A stretch of 64,000 nucleotides of DNA from Philonthus cognatus (Eukaryota > Arthropoda > Insecta > Coleoptera > Staphylinidae), in the NCBI GenBank assembly GCA_932526585.2, contig OW052248.1, forward strand, positions 53,723,287 through 53,787,286, written 5' to 3'. Below the pieces are notes generated by a model. The model was not told the origin of the DNA. It did not search any database and saw only the letters and a program-made list of their open reading frames with translations. The position numbers were made by a program, and so were the translations under genes. This document shows positions 48,547 to 60,385 of this stretch, piece after piece; the stretch's first letter is position 1, and each line of letters starts with the position of its first letter.

Positions 48547-50280
48547 GTGAGTCCATAACTTTTACAATCCTTTCTACCTGCACACACATACACAATTTTT
48601 TAACCACTCATTATTATTATTATGTACACGTTCACACGAAGTGTCTGTCTATTCATTACTGCTGTTTCCTCACAAGGGGTGAGTTTTGCATTCTATGTAG
48701 AATAATGACCCACCCCCCTGTTGAAACAACTGAATCGAGTTGCTTGCATTCTGTTTTTCTCATTTTGGATTCGATTGTTTTGTTTTGAGTGAATGAAGGG
48801 TTGGCGTGTGGGTTTTGAAAGGGGGGTGTTCATTCAGTGACACACTGGGTACGTGTGAATGCGTTAAAGATGAATTGTGTTCCAGTACAGCAAGTTTACT
48901 AGAGGTATTGTTTTAGTGGTTATTTAAAGATGCATTGTGCATCCCTGCTGAGATGTTTCCATTAATAACACATAAGTTATTTTGATATTGGACTTATTTA
49001 ATTTGGGTTCATTGTTTTCTAGTCTATATTTGACAATTAACATTTTGTATATCTTGTACAAATGAATACATAAAGATGAGCATTTAATTGAATATTTTTG
49101 AAATTAATATTCAAGTATTTCCATTGAGCAAAAAACAAAGAAATAACGTTATATCAACACTGTAGCAACATTAAACGTTGTTTTAATGTTGATGAAACAT
49201 TACTTAAATGGATTTGCTCAGTGGGTTTTGTATCATAAACTGTAAATAGATTTCACTTATACATGTGGCGCATGAAGTAAAATTAAATGCCCTTATTACC
49301 CAATAAAATCTAAAACTCAAAACTGTATATATTCCCAAACAAATCCATTTGTACATCATTCTTAATAATGGCATTAAGCCGAAACTAGTAGAAAATAAAA
49401 TACATATAAGTGAAACAAAACCAAGTGAATTTAATTTACAAACCATTATATTTTAAAATGTTATACCAAGTGAATAATGAGAAAAAAGTGTCCGATAGAT
49501 TTCACTTTATTAATAGATGTTTAGATGACTGTTTTAATCTTAGGGAAATATTAAAACCCTCTTTAAAATCCATTAACTCCTTAAGGATCATTTAGCTTGA
49601 GATTTTTCGACAAAAAAAATCATTTAATTTTTTTACATAAATGTATAAGCTCATGCAATTTGAACTATTTTTGATATTTAAGAATGTTTAGTGGCGTAAC
49701 TTGTGCTACTTTTTAACGAGAGAACTAATATTATTTATTATTACTCCTGATTGTAAATAACTATACAAATAAAGCAAAAATGTATTTATTTAGGGCATGA
49801 AAAAACAACAAAATTACAAAACCAAGCTTTAAATTGAATGTAGACTTTAAGAACATTATATTAGTGCATAAAAGGCACAGTTGCATTGATTGACAGGGTT
49901 GTTAAAAATAACGTTTTTTTTGATTTTAATTAGAACTAACAGTTTTTTTTTTATTGAAACGGTGTTTAAAACATTAACAATTAAAAACATCTTCTTGGAT
50001 TTTGGAGGCGTTCACTTCGTGGTTTTAAGTACTTAGTTTGAGAATGATTACCGTGTAATTGAAACTAGTCACTGAAGTAAAATAAAAGTGGTATAAAAAA
50101 GTTAAGAGTTTTCTTTATATCAAAATTAAAAACATGTTTAAAACACTTTTAAAACATGTTTAAAACAGAATATAGAGGGCATTTTTCTTTTGAGTATACA
50201 TATCCTGATAATTACAGCATTTTTCAAATTAGTGGGAATTTGTTGTTTCAAAGCGGTTAATTTGAGGCTTTTAACTAGTG
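48547..50280. other. long non-coding stretch (possible first intron)
   Basis: AT-rich, no gene. It includes a half palindrome-family arm (GCATGAAGTAAAATTAAATG) at 49,269, a degenerate hammerhead-like motif at 49,361-49,393, and a GTTTAAAACATG-rich block opened by CAGGGTTGTTA at 49,894-50,180. Confidence 0.35.
49361..49393 (+). ncRNA. degenerate hammerhead-like motif
   Basis: CTTAATAATGGC-ATTAA-GCC-GAAAC-TA-GTA: a GGC/GCC stem, GAAAC and a NUH triplet in the right order, but the CUGANGA box reads TTAATAA and stem I is not convincing. Probably a decayed relative, not a working ribozyme. Confidence 0.35.
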
Positions 50281-50700
50281 TTTTCCACTCCCAGACTATG
50301 CATGAAGTAAAATTTCGAGTTTAGAAAAGCCTAAGAATTTGGATTGGCCGCGTAGCACCGTGGCAAGAGGGGTGCCACCACACCAGGTGCCAATAAAGGG
50401 GGGTGCCAAGCCGTGTCATGCTAAAATTTTTAAAAAGCAACAGACACTTTGTCGATTCTCTTTTGTCACTTATTGATAACTTTTTCACTTCTTTTTTTGT
50501 TTGACAATTCTTGTCGTTATTAAAGTTGAAATTGTTATTTTTACATAATCTTTTGTTTATTCATTTAGTAAGTTTTTGTGTTTGACTTAATATGTGTCAA
50601 TATTTTAAATAAAAAGGTGCACAGGATGTACAAAAAAAAAACAAAGGCAAACAAAAAATATGTAAATCAACAGAATTTAATAACGTTAAGTTAAGTTAGA
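50281..50700. other. palindrome-family half copy and AT-rich DNA
   Basis: 50,285-50,360 holds CACTCCCAGACTATGCATG-AAGTAAAATTTCGAG...GGATTGGCCGCGTAGC, after which the return arm is missing and an unrelated CGTGGCAAGAGGGGTGCC block follows. No gene in the remainder. Confidence 0.45.
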
Positions 50701-50945
50701 AATTGTTCGATTGAGTTATACGAGGAAGGTGCCATGCAACCTAACTTAACACTAATGACTATCGTCTAACCTAATCCAACTTAACTCTAGTGTCTGTCAT
50801 CTAACCTAACCTAATTATAAGGTATATAATCTAATCCAATTGAGGTTTTTGACAGTAACTTAACACTAGTTACTGTTATCTAACCTAACCTAACCTAATC
50901 ATAGGGTATATAATCTAATCCAATAGATATATTTGACAGGTCATG
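50690..50945 (-). repeat. CCTAACCTAA-rich degenerate minisatellite
   Basis: Inverse-strand relative of the array at 37.7-38.6 kb: repeated TGTCATCTAACCTAACCTAA units, and an approximately 95-bp segment (GGTATATAATCTAATCCAAT) that occurs twice. Confidence 0.6.
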
Positions 50946-50976
50946 CGAAATTTTTTTAAGAAAATGGCCAATAAAA

Positions 50977-52165
50977 AAAAAGACCTTTATTGGCATAATA
51001 CTCTATTACATCCATATCTACACTAATCACTGCCCCCTCTCTTCCTTCTGCTTTCCCTCTCGTCCCCTAACTTCTCCAGCGTCCTTACCCCGGCCCCATC
51101 CTCTCTCATCCATTCCGTCACTCTTCTATTCCCTCTTATTCCCACCCATTCCTCCTTCACCCCCTCGCACTCCTCTGCCAGATGGCTCCACGTATCCCTC
51201 CCCCGTTCACACATTACACACCTCCCATATTCTTCCCCCACCCACACCTTCCTTCCTCTCTCCTCCGACCCACACCTCGCCCTCGCCAGCACCACCCTTT
51301 CCTCCCTACTCCATCCCCCCTCCATCAAATACCTCGGCATTCTCCCATGTACCTGCCACCTCTCGTACCTATCGTTGTATTCACTCCTCTCTATATACCC
51401 TTGCCTTTCCTGTGCTTCCACCTCCTTCTCCTTCTCTTTCACCCACGCATCCATCTTTACCCCATTCCCCAGCCACTCCATCACCTTCGCCTCCGACAAA
51501 CCCACCCTCTCATACATTCTCCTTCTCTCGCTCCTCCATTTACCCTCTCTCCCATTCACGCACGCCACCAAAACCGCCTTCACCAGTCTCTCTTCCTCCA
51601 GGTCCCATAACTTCATCTCATACGTAGCCATTCTCACCATTTCCTCACACTCTAGCTTCTCTCTATTCGTTTCCTGTAGTACTATGTATCCGGGTGTCCA
51701 CCTTTCCAACCCTAACATACGCTTCAATATATACGTCACCCATACTTCCACCCCATACATTAACACTGACCTCACACACGCATCCCATACTTTACACGCC
51801 ACTCTTACATTGTTCCCCATCCACTTCCCCCACTTTTCCCACGCTATCCCCCACGCCTATCTAGCTTTCCCCTGCACCCACCTCACATGCTCTTCATACC
51901 CTCCCGTCCCTTTGAAGAAAAACCCTAAATACTTGAATTTTTTAACCCTCTCAATTACCTCCCCCTTCCACTCTAATTCCTTCACCCTCCCCTCCCTCCC
52001 TTTATTTCTGAATCTCATCCATTTCGTTTTTCTCACATTCACGCTCAACCCCCTCTTATCCATAAACCTCTCCCTTTTCAGCATATCCTTCATCCCTTCC
52101 CACTCTCTTGCCACCAGCACCATATCATCCGCATATGTCAACATCCACACCTTACTTCTACCAAT
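50977..52165 (-). pseudogene. LINE group A, longest copy (RT C-terminal half)
   Basis: The minus strand starts at the catalytic box WMLTYADDMVLVAREWEG (about 52,150), then SVNVRKTKWMRFRNK, KYLGFFFKGTGGYEEHVRW, an in-frame TAG near 51,867, then GNNVRVACKVWDACVRSVLM (51,820) through to GVRTLEKLGDERESRRKRGG ending at 51,023. A CVMCERGRDTWSHLAEEC motif near the C-terminus resembles the Cys/His finger found at the end of many LINE ORF2 proteins. A gap after YGVEVW relative to the copy at 182-1,068 shows a deletion. The 3' end is AATAAAGGTC plus a T-run at 50,977. Confidence 0.85.
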
Positions 52166-52594
52166 TAGTTAATATCATCCTTAATACAGTGTTAAAGCTA
52201 TATGGTAACGTCTATAAATAAGGCAGTAAATTTTTATTAAATTACATTGAATTGTGTTTGCACAAGTGAAATGATTGATACGTAATCTTTTCGGATCTTA
52301 TTTATCTCTGTAAATATTTACACCATCTGTCGAGGGCAAATAATAACCCGGGGATCTTGTGTTTGTTCTTTGATAGAAGTGTGAATTTAGTAAACATCAT
52401 CGAGAAAAATTCATGTTTGATACACAATTATTATCTATATTTGTTTGCTTATAAATAAAATAAATATGTAATGAGAATTGAAAAAATTAAACACCGAAAT
52501 GATGAATGGGAAAAATTATGAAAAATAATGTATTGTTCATTATCTTTAAATTCATGCATAGGATTATGAGTGGTAGTGTTTTTTTTTTTTGAAG

Positions 52595-52870
52595 TCAGAT
52601 ATGTGCTGTGTGTTCTTTATACCTTGTTGAAATGTTACGTTGAGTTTGTCCGATGTAAATTTTTTCGCAATTATTACAATTAATAGAATAAACTCCTGAT
52701 TTTTCCACGTTATCTATTCTATTAAAAGTACTACCTAGTAACATATTTAACTTGGTATTGACATAGTATGCTGGTTTTAAATTGAAATGTTTGTAGTTTG
52801 TTGAAGTGATTTTCATTTTCCGGGGTATAACGAATTTTGTTTCTATTTCGGCATATGGGGGTATTAAGTG
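52595..52870 (-). pseudogene. Penelope-like element fragment with GIY-YIG motif
   Basis: Minus strand: IPPYAEIETKFVIPRKMKIT, then YKHFNLKPAYYVNTKLNMLL, then SGVYSINCNNCEKIYIGQTQ followed by RNISTRYKEHTAHI-stop. The GVY...CEKIYIGQT...RYKEH pattern with paired Cys is the GIY-YIG endonuclease entry region of Penelope-like retroelements. The RT domain and the rest of the endonuclease are missing. This shows the genome contains PLEs, which in other animals carry hammerhead ribozymes. Confidence 0.75.
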
Positions 52871-54273
52871 TTTTTAATTAATTATATTCAATTGTTATTC
52901 CAGATTAAATTTTGTAATTATTAGAATTAGGCATTAGAATTTGGGTATGGATGATGTCGATTTCAATTTGTTTACTCACAACAAAATTAGTAATGATTGT
53001 GAATGCTGTGAAAGTAAAATTAAAAATAATTTTTAATTATATAAAATTACATCCTGGTGTTTAATGACAGTAATTATATCATTAGTAAGAGGCAACAAAG
53101 CTGGCTGCCCGAACCAAAACTATGTAAATGTTGTGTAATACACAGATTATTTGACACATGAAATAATGAAGATTCATTTTATTTCACAATTATAATAAAA
53201 GACATTAAATGAATTCTTATAAAAATCCTATGCTACGTCGAGCAGTTCACCATCAGGTATACATCATTTAAGTACAGGGTGACCGATAAGAACCGTAAAT
53301 TTTTTAAATGGTTAGTACTCGCTTGTTTTTTAATGGCATTCGGCACTAGTAGTAATATGTTTTTTTAAGTTACGTGAAGATTTCAAATAACTTGGAATGA
53401 AAACACTAACTTTCTTCACAATACTTTTTATTTTTGCTAGATGTACATTTTAAGTACTATGTACAAACCCCCACTGAAATTTTCAAAATGTAACATTTTT
53501 GTATATAAAAGGGGCCTTAAAAAATCAAAAAAAAAAATATTTGTACAAGTAAAACCCCCACTGAAATTTTTATAACCTTCATAACTTAAATTTGCATGTT
53601 ATGTATACAAACAAAAGTGAATATATCAATTTTACCAACTAAAATTTTGTCCGTTCAGGGAACATTAACCACTTACTGCTACAGCGCTACATGTCTAAAA
53701 ATTCCCTGACTGCGAAGCTATTTTAATCTGCTTCAATATGCATATCAATTGGAATCCATTTATATTTCATTAGAGGTATTTTAGATATCAAAGACAGAAA
53801 ACATCTAGTGATAAACGAATCTCTCAAAATTTGTATGTTATATAAAAACAAATGATAAATAAAATAGCCATCATTATCATCTAGTTAGTCTATTGTTTGC
53901 TAATTAAGTGGAATACTGGAGCACATGCGTGTGAATTTGTAATTGGAATAAATTGCATGAAGGAATGTTTAGAAAAAGATACAACTTTTACTATACATAT
54001 GCTTTTAAAAGTAAGAATGGATTTATTATAAATGCTTTATTTTGAACATTACTACTTTATAACTTCTCCACTAATGTCGTTTATTATGTAAATTATTAGT
54101 GCTTTATTCATCAATTTGTTTATTAAGTTATCACACAATAATTAACAATCACTTTTAATTAATTTTATATATAAAAAGTAATTTATTAATGTTTATGTAT
54201 TAAATAAAATTATCTTCAGATAATTCTTCTTTAGCTACTTCTTATTGCTCTTTACATAGAGCTTTGATTGATT
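52871..54273. other. AT-rich stretch; no gene
   Basis: No coding sequence supported. A lone mariner-type tip TACAGGGTGACCGATAAG lies at 53,274, and AACCCCCACTGAAATTTT is repeated at 53,465 and 53,553. A TTAACCACTTACTG tip like the piggyBac-like MITE is at 53,668. Confidence 0.35.
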
Positions 54274-55148
54274 TTAACACATTGATCGCTGCGCGGCATT
54301 CATTGTGCCGCATCTAGAAACAACTTTTAAAGCATCGTGCTGCCTGTGCCCCGGAACTAGTATAACTATATAGACATACAGAGAGTTTTATGTAACACCG
54401 AACATTTTCATAACGAGAATTTTCCTTTGAAGTATCCATATGCATACGTTGCATATTTTCCGATGCTCGGTTTATTAAAATAATCCTATTTGAAGGTTTA
54501 GGCGAGCGTTTTCCACTCCCAGGCTAAGCATGAAGTAAAATTTCGAGTTTAGAAAAGCCTGAAAATTTGGTTTGGTCGCGTAGCGCGAAGCGCGGAGCGG
54601 CCAAACCAAATTTTCAGGCTTTTCTAAACTCGAAATTTTACTTCATGCGCCACCGGTACAAAACACTGATTCATTGTAAAGTTTAGCGGTGTGTTTTAAA
54701 CTTCGTAATATGTCAGTGTTTTGTACCGGTGGCGCATGAAGTAAAATTTCGAGTTTAGAAAAGCCTGAAAATTTGGTTTGGCCGCTCCGCGCTTCGCGCT
54801 ACGCGACCAAACCAAATTTTCAGGCTTTTCTAAACTCGAAATTTTACTTCATGCTTAGCCTGGGAGTGGAAAATACTCGCTTAAAGCTTCAAATTGGATT
54901 CTTTTAATAAACCGAGTATCGAAAAATATTCAACGTATGCATATGGATACTTTAAAGAAAAATTCTTGTTATGAAAATGTTCGGTGTTACATGAAACTCT
55001 TTGTATAACCTAGGTGGCCTTAACCTTTAAAAACGTTTATGTCCCTTCAAATGTTTGCTTTATTATTCTGTATAATTGGAACAAAAACTTAAGCAGGGGC
55101 CTAAGGTAATATTTTTGTTGTTATAAAGGTGGCGATCAACGTGTTAAA
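54274..55148. mobile_element. TIR element X, copy 2, split by the palindrome element
   Basis: Left part 54,274-54,376 (TTAACACATTGATCGCTGCG...AACTAGTATAACTATATA) and right part 55,006-55,148 (CCTAGGTGGCC...GGTGGCGATCAACGTGTTAA). The palindrome element sits exactly between, at the same internal site where copy 1 carries a LINE. Confidence 0.65.
54377..55005. mobile_element. reference copy of the palindrome family (palindromes within a palindrome)
   Basis: The cleanest full copy, 629 bp. The ends TACAGAGAGTTTTATGTAAC and GTTACATGAAACTCTTTGTA begin arms of about 290 bp containing CATATGCATACGTTG, CCACTCCCAGGCTAAG and then a 121-bp perfect palindrome (54528-54648; its mirror 54734-54854). The arms meet around an inner spacer near 54,690 (TTTAGCGGTGTGTTTTAAAC). 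Each arm can form its own hairpin or pair with the other arm. TA at the ends suggests a mariner-like mobiliser. No ORF. Confidence 0.85.
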
Positions 55149-55571
55149 GTATTAAAATATAAATAGTATTGTAAATACTGGAACCAATGGCCACATCCTT
55201 AAAAATAAAAACAATGTATTTTAATATACTTATAATCAGCAATTTAAAACAATAGTAAATCCAATTTAAGTTTACTTGTAACAGTAAATGATAAGATATT
55301 TAAAAAAAAATTACACGATGTGTTCATTTTTTTTTTATGAAACAATGGTAAAAGTAGAGAACATTTTACTAAGACAAATTAAAAGTGTATACATTCCTTA
55401 AAGTATACCTATTTTTGCAAAACATTTCATACGTAAATAAGGATGTACTAAAGACAACAAAATGCCAAATTTTTAATGTTTAAATAGCGGCATACTACCT
55501 CTTAATCAACAAAGAATATTATTTTTCGAAATTAAGGAACCTTAACATTTTTATGAATTAAATACTAATCA

Positions 55572-55850
55572 GGGCCCGCCGTGGCCGAGCGGTTGAGCCG
55601 CTGGTTTCGCCAATCGTTCACGGCGGTGATCTGGGTTCGATTCCCAGCTCGGGCGAGTAATTTTTCGAAAGAAAAATATTCGTCCCGGAGTCCATGGGTG
55701 CGTGTGAATGTGTTGTGACGTCCAAATATATGTTATATTTACTTAGTAATAAGTTAAAATAAACAAATGTATACAAATAATAAAAATTGATGATGGCTAA
55801 TAGTCTCGTAACTAAGGCCAGGCAAAAGCTAAACCCGGAAGAAAAAAAAA
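55572..55850 (+). mobile_element. tRNA-headed SINE, head type 2
   Basis: The head folds like a class II (Ser/Leu-type) tRNA: GCCCGCC, A-box TGGCCGAGCGG (55582-55592), B-box GGTTCGATTCC (55634-55644), CTGGG/CCCAG T-stem and closing CGGGC. The body TGAATGTGTTGTGACGTCC and tail ACTAAGGCCAGGCAAAAGCT plus poly(A) match the SINE at 12.6 kb, whose head differs. Confidence 0.85.
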
Positions 55851-56301
55851 ATATTAATCACTCGATTTGATGCCCTTCCCCCTCGATACATAAATGTATT
55901 TTCTATCAAAATCTTTCCATGACTGCATTTTCAACATATTGGGGTGACTATTTAAATATGTTATACCGTTTCTAATTTTATTTTCTAAATCCTACCAATT
56001 TACAAAAGACCTCTCAGAATAAATCCTATTTTTTAACCACCTCCATAAAAAAGTAATTGAGTGGATTTATATCTAATGAGTTAGCAGGCCATGGAAATGT
56101 TGAATGTCTTCCAATCCCATATTCTCTTAAAAAGTGGAAACGTTATAAAAATTGTTTGTTATCTTCAAATATAAAGTCGTATTTGATTTGTTTTGACTCT
56201 TTTATCTGTTATCAAACCAACTTTTATAAAGAATAACATTTTCTGAGAAATCAACACTAAAAAAGTTTCCTATGTGTTGCATGATTACCTGATCACATTA
56301 T
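55851..56301. other. AT-rich; no gene
   Basis: No supported feature. A direct relative of part of this sequence (TAGCGGAGTACTACCTCTTAAAAC) occurs at 57,255, suggesting an old repeat split by the foldback element between them. Confidence 0.3.
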
Positions 56302-57234
56302 ATATATTAGGGTGGGTCGAAAAAAGGGTATTTTTTTTAATCGTCGATGCCCCCCCCTAGAACTTAAGATTATTATGTCCTAAGAAGGTTTTTATCCAAG
56401 AAACATTTTTCTGAGCTGAACTGACCTAGCGCACGAGCCTAAAAAATGGCCATTTTTGCACTTTTTTTACATTTTAATCTCCAACAACTCTAGATATGCT
56501 CAAATCAACTTCGGAATAACATGTATCAACGCGTATTGAGTCACTCTATAAGCCAGTCATACTTACTTGCATAGGCAAACAATTTTCATCAACTCCCAGT
56601 GCTCCAAACATAGGGAAAAAATCGAAGTTTTGCAATTTCCGTAAGTTTTTTTAAATTGTATTAGTTTTACTTAAACTTTTGACCATTTTTCATAAAAGAA
56701 AACAATTTTCACATGTATTTTAATCACGGGATACAAACTTCTCATTCTTGAATGTCAAATAAATTATTAAAAATAATTTTCAATAATTACATGATAATAA
56801 AACGTAGAAAAAAACTACATGTGAAAATTGTTTTCTTTTATGAAAAATGGTCAAAAGTTTAAGTAAAACTAATAAAATTTAAAAAAAACTTACGGAAATC
56901 GCAAAACTTCGATTTTTGCCCTATGTTTGGAGCACTGGGAGTTGAAGACAGGTGTTTGCCTATGCAAGTAAGTATGACTGGCTTATAGAGTGACTCAATA
57001 CGCGTTGATACATGTCATTCCGAAGTTGATTTGAGCATATCTAGATTTGTTGGAGATTAAAATGTAAAAAAAGTGCAAAAACGGCCATTTTTTAGGCTCG
57101 TGCGCTAGGTCAGTTCAGCTCAGAAAAATGTTTCTTGGGTGAAAACCTTCTTAGGACATGATAATCTTAAGTTCTAGGGGGGGCCATCGACGATTTAAAA
57201 AAATACCCTTTTTTCGACCCACCCTAATATATAT
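56302..57234. mobile_element. 933-bp foldback element, arms ~460 bp
   Basis: TATTAGGGTGGGTCGAAAAA and its inverse start arms that match almost base for base to a centre near 56,768 (long stretches such as TACTTACTTGCATAGGCAAA and TGCGCTAGGTCAGTTCAGCT in inverse). It is one of the longest palindromes here, non-coding. The flanks AGTATT/TAGCGG...CTACCTCTTAA occur on both sides (55,480-55,505 and 57,255-57,280). Confidence 0.8.
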
Positions 57235-58449
57235 ACACAAGTTTTTAGTGTTTAGATAGCGGAGTACTACCTCTTAAAACAGTATGTACTTTTTTTTATC
57301 TGTTTTAGATCAAGTATAAACTTTTATGAAGAATAACATGAGAAATCAATAGTAAAAAATACCTACGTGGACACGTGTAATGGAATTTATTTAATATTAT
57401 AATTAATTAATTAAGCGTGTGCAAATGCAATTTCAATTATAATCGAAGGTTAATTGTACCTACTTTAAAAAGAATTACAAAAAGTAACGATTAATGAGTG
57501 CTGGAGTTAAAACACAAATTGCTGATAGTGAGCAAACGTTTCAAGTAAGCTTTGCTCATGTAAATTATTTCGCCGTGGCGTGCAAGGCTAATTTTATTGT
57601 CTGACTAATTATTGCTTGCAATTAATATTTTTAATTAGCAAATTACATTAAGCAGATCAGCCAAGTTTTCACTTTTAATAACAGTATTTACTCTACTGCG
57701 AAATGTGTATTCACTTTTCACTTGATGGGTAATTAAATTTTATAATTTCAAAAATTTAAAATTATCTGTTAAATACAAAATAATAGTATTTTACAGATAA
57801 TTTTATATTGTTATATTGTACTTAACGATTTTTTGCCTTTAAGCTGCCAATGTTTTCTTCAAAAATATAAAATAATTTGTTTGTTTTTTTTACGTCATCG
57901 ATTTAGAGGTACTTGATACAGTTAAGAAGTTCTCATTATTTTATAACTAAGAATCCATTTATTGAACCCAAAAGAGTTAAAAAAGGCTATCGATCGAAGT
58001 CTTTCAGCCGATCATTATTTTATATTTACCTATTTTTTTTTTTTTATTTATAAACATTTATTTTCCCAATAACTTATACAATTATATAACAGAGTATGGT
58101 AATTAAAATAAAATAAACGCTTATTCTAAAGTATTGTAATTTAGTAGTTTCCTTGTCTCGAAGCTAATAGCTTGTAGAGACGGAGGAGACTTCATTTTTC
58201 TTATTAACTAGTAAATAAGATAACATATAAAAATCCAAGAAGAGAAAAAATAGAAAAGAAATAAGAAGAAAAATGAAAAATGAAAAAACAAAATTATTTT
58301 GCTAACACAGTAATATAATAATAAAATTAACCTAACTATTACGCTTCCCTTCCCAAAATTTTTAAGGCAACATCGGGATCAACATCTTTCAATTATTATA
58401 AAGGTTTTTAATTTAAATTCTTACCTATTAAGTTTTACATTTAAACTAA
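57235..58449. other. non-coding, contains a direct repeat pair
   Basis: 57,905-58,035 plus 58,425-58,540 match 58,845-59,060 (TACTTGATACA...GAAGTCTT...CGATCATTATTTTATATTTACC). A T-rich block at 58,030-58,420 seems to be a later insertion. No gene seen. Confidence 0.35.
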
Positions 58450-59720
58450 CAATACTGAAAAATGTTCCCTTAAGTATACGTACCCCGATGTGTACTCTGT
58501 AAATTTTCAGGCATTTGTTGTTATTGAAAAGTGTTTAATTTGAAATGTTAACGAGTGTTTCCACTCCCAGGCTAAGCATGAAGTAAAATTACGAGTTTAG
58601 AAAAGCCTGAAAATTTGGTTTGGTTGCGTGGCGAAGCGACCAAACCAAATTTTCAGGCTTTTCTAAACTCAAAATTTTACTTCATGCACCGCGCGTATAA
58701 AACGCTGAAATATTGTGAAGTTTAAAATACACTGCAAACGCAATTTACTAAAGTAGTATATTTTTAACTTAATGGTAAATCAGTATTTTATACGCCTGGC
58801 GCATGAAGTAAAATTTTGAGTTTTGAAAAGCCTGAAGATTTGGTTGGTTGCTACTTGATACATTTTAGTTCTCATTATTTTATAATTAATTGAACCCAAA
58901 CGAGTTAACAAATGCTATTGACCGAAGTCTTCCACCCGATCATTATTTTATATTTACCTATTAAGTTTTACATTTAAACTAATAATACTGAACATTTTTC
59001 TCTTAAGTATACATACACCGATGTGTACTCTGTAAATTTTCAGGCATTCGTTGCTGTTGAAAAGTGTTCAATTTGAAGTAAAAAAGACCTTTATTGGCAT
59101 ATCTTAATATCTTACAGACTATTTACAATTCATTCGTTATTTCTCCATTTCCGTATCCCTCTTACCCTCCCTTCTCTTTTCCCTCTCCCTCCCCAGCTTT
59201 TCCAACGTCCTTACCCCGTTCCCATCCTCTCTCATCCACTCCACTACCCTTCTATTCCCTTTCGCTCCCAGCCACTCCTCTTTCACCCCCTCACATTCCT
59301 CCGCCAAGTGTCCCCAATTTGAAGTATTAACGAGTGTTTCCACTCCCCGATTAAGCATAAAGTAAAATTTCAAGTTTAGAAAAGCCTGAAAATTTAGTTT
59401 GGTCGCGCAGCAAAGCGGAGCGAGCGACCAAACCAAATTTTTAGGCTTTTCTAAACTCGAAATTTTACTTTATGCGCCACGTGCATAAAACACTAGTTTT
59501 AAGTGAAGTTCAAAATATACGTCTTTAGTATACTGCTTTAGTTAGTAGCATACTGTGAACTTCAGAATATTTTAGTGTTTTATACTGGTGGCGCATGAAG
59601 TAATCTTTCGAGTTTAGTAAAGCCTAAAAAACTCGAAATTTTACTTCATGCTTAATCAAGGAGTGGAAACACTTGTTAGAATTTTCAAATTTAACACTTT
59701 CAAATTATCAACAAACGCTA
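58450..59720. repeat. palindrome-family element, divergent, with LINE insertion
   Basis: Palindromes at 58576-58687 (centre GGTTGCGTGGCGAAGCGACC) and 59355-59475 (centre CGCGCAGCAAAGCGGAGCGAGCG, part), half copies at 58,800 and 59,595. The arm spacers (GTGTACTCTGTAAATTTTCAGG) differ from those of the 54-kb copy, defining a subfamily. A LINE group A fragment inserted between the two halves. Confidence 0.7.
59081..59314 (-). mobile_element. LINE group A, 5'-truncated copy with 12-bp TSD
   Basis: CAATTTGAAGTA is duplicated at 59069-59080 and 59315-59326. It contains the same C-terminal coding tail and 3' UTR as the 10.3-kb copy (differing by a base or two) but breaks off at the GGACACTTGGCGG segment. 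It ends AATAAAGGTC + T-run. Confidence 0.88.
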
Positions 59721-60385
59721 GGACATATACAGACTATCGGGATATGTATACTTCAAAGTAAAATTACCTGTATAATTACACCTCTCTAATTTGAATTATT
59801 TAAATGTTTATAACAGCACACCTGATTCCCAATAAACCAATAAAAAAAGGAAACCCACTATTCTCACAGGTAGGAAGTTAACAGTAAATCCACCTCATTA
59901 AGCATTACTATTTTTAGTAAATCACATCCTATGGCACTAATTTATTCGTGGCCCGAATTAGATGGGGTCATAAATCGGAATTAGTCCAAGTGTACTTGTT
60001 TTTATTGTCCAGAAATTTTCAGGGGGGATTAAAACCATCTGTGGACCACATGGCTTTCACACATTTGGCATCTATTAAGAATCACTCCCACTGTTACACA
60101 AATTGTTTTTTTTTTGTCGAAACCTGTCACCCGAGTGATAAATCATACTTACATGGGAGGCTGACAAGAATGCGGTTTTAATTGATTTATGGTATTTATT
60201 TTTGAAATGAGGATAAAAAGGGGTTTGTTTTGCTGGGCGTGTTTGTTTAAGGAATTAGTCTGCAGGATTTCTTAACATGTGTTAAAATTTAAAATTAGTG
60301 AAATTGACAGCTTGGTTAATTATTTAAATGTGTGTTGCATGTGTGTGTGTGAAAATCTGTTTTTGCAAATATTCACAGACTTATA
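59721..60385. other. no gene recognised
   Basis: A 77-codon plus frame (59,948-60,181) is present, but I recognise no domain and see no splice context. A TG microsatellite-like stretch is at about 60,330-60,350. Confidence 0.3.

Noticed and set aside
55572..55655. Possible functional tRNA-Ser/Leu gene
   Set aside because: It folds better than the other head, but it is followed by the shared SINE tail and poly(A), so it is a SINE head.
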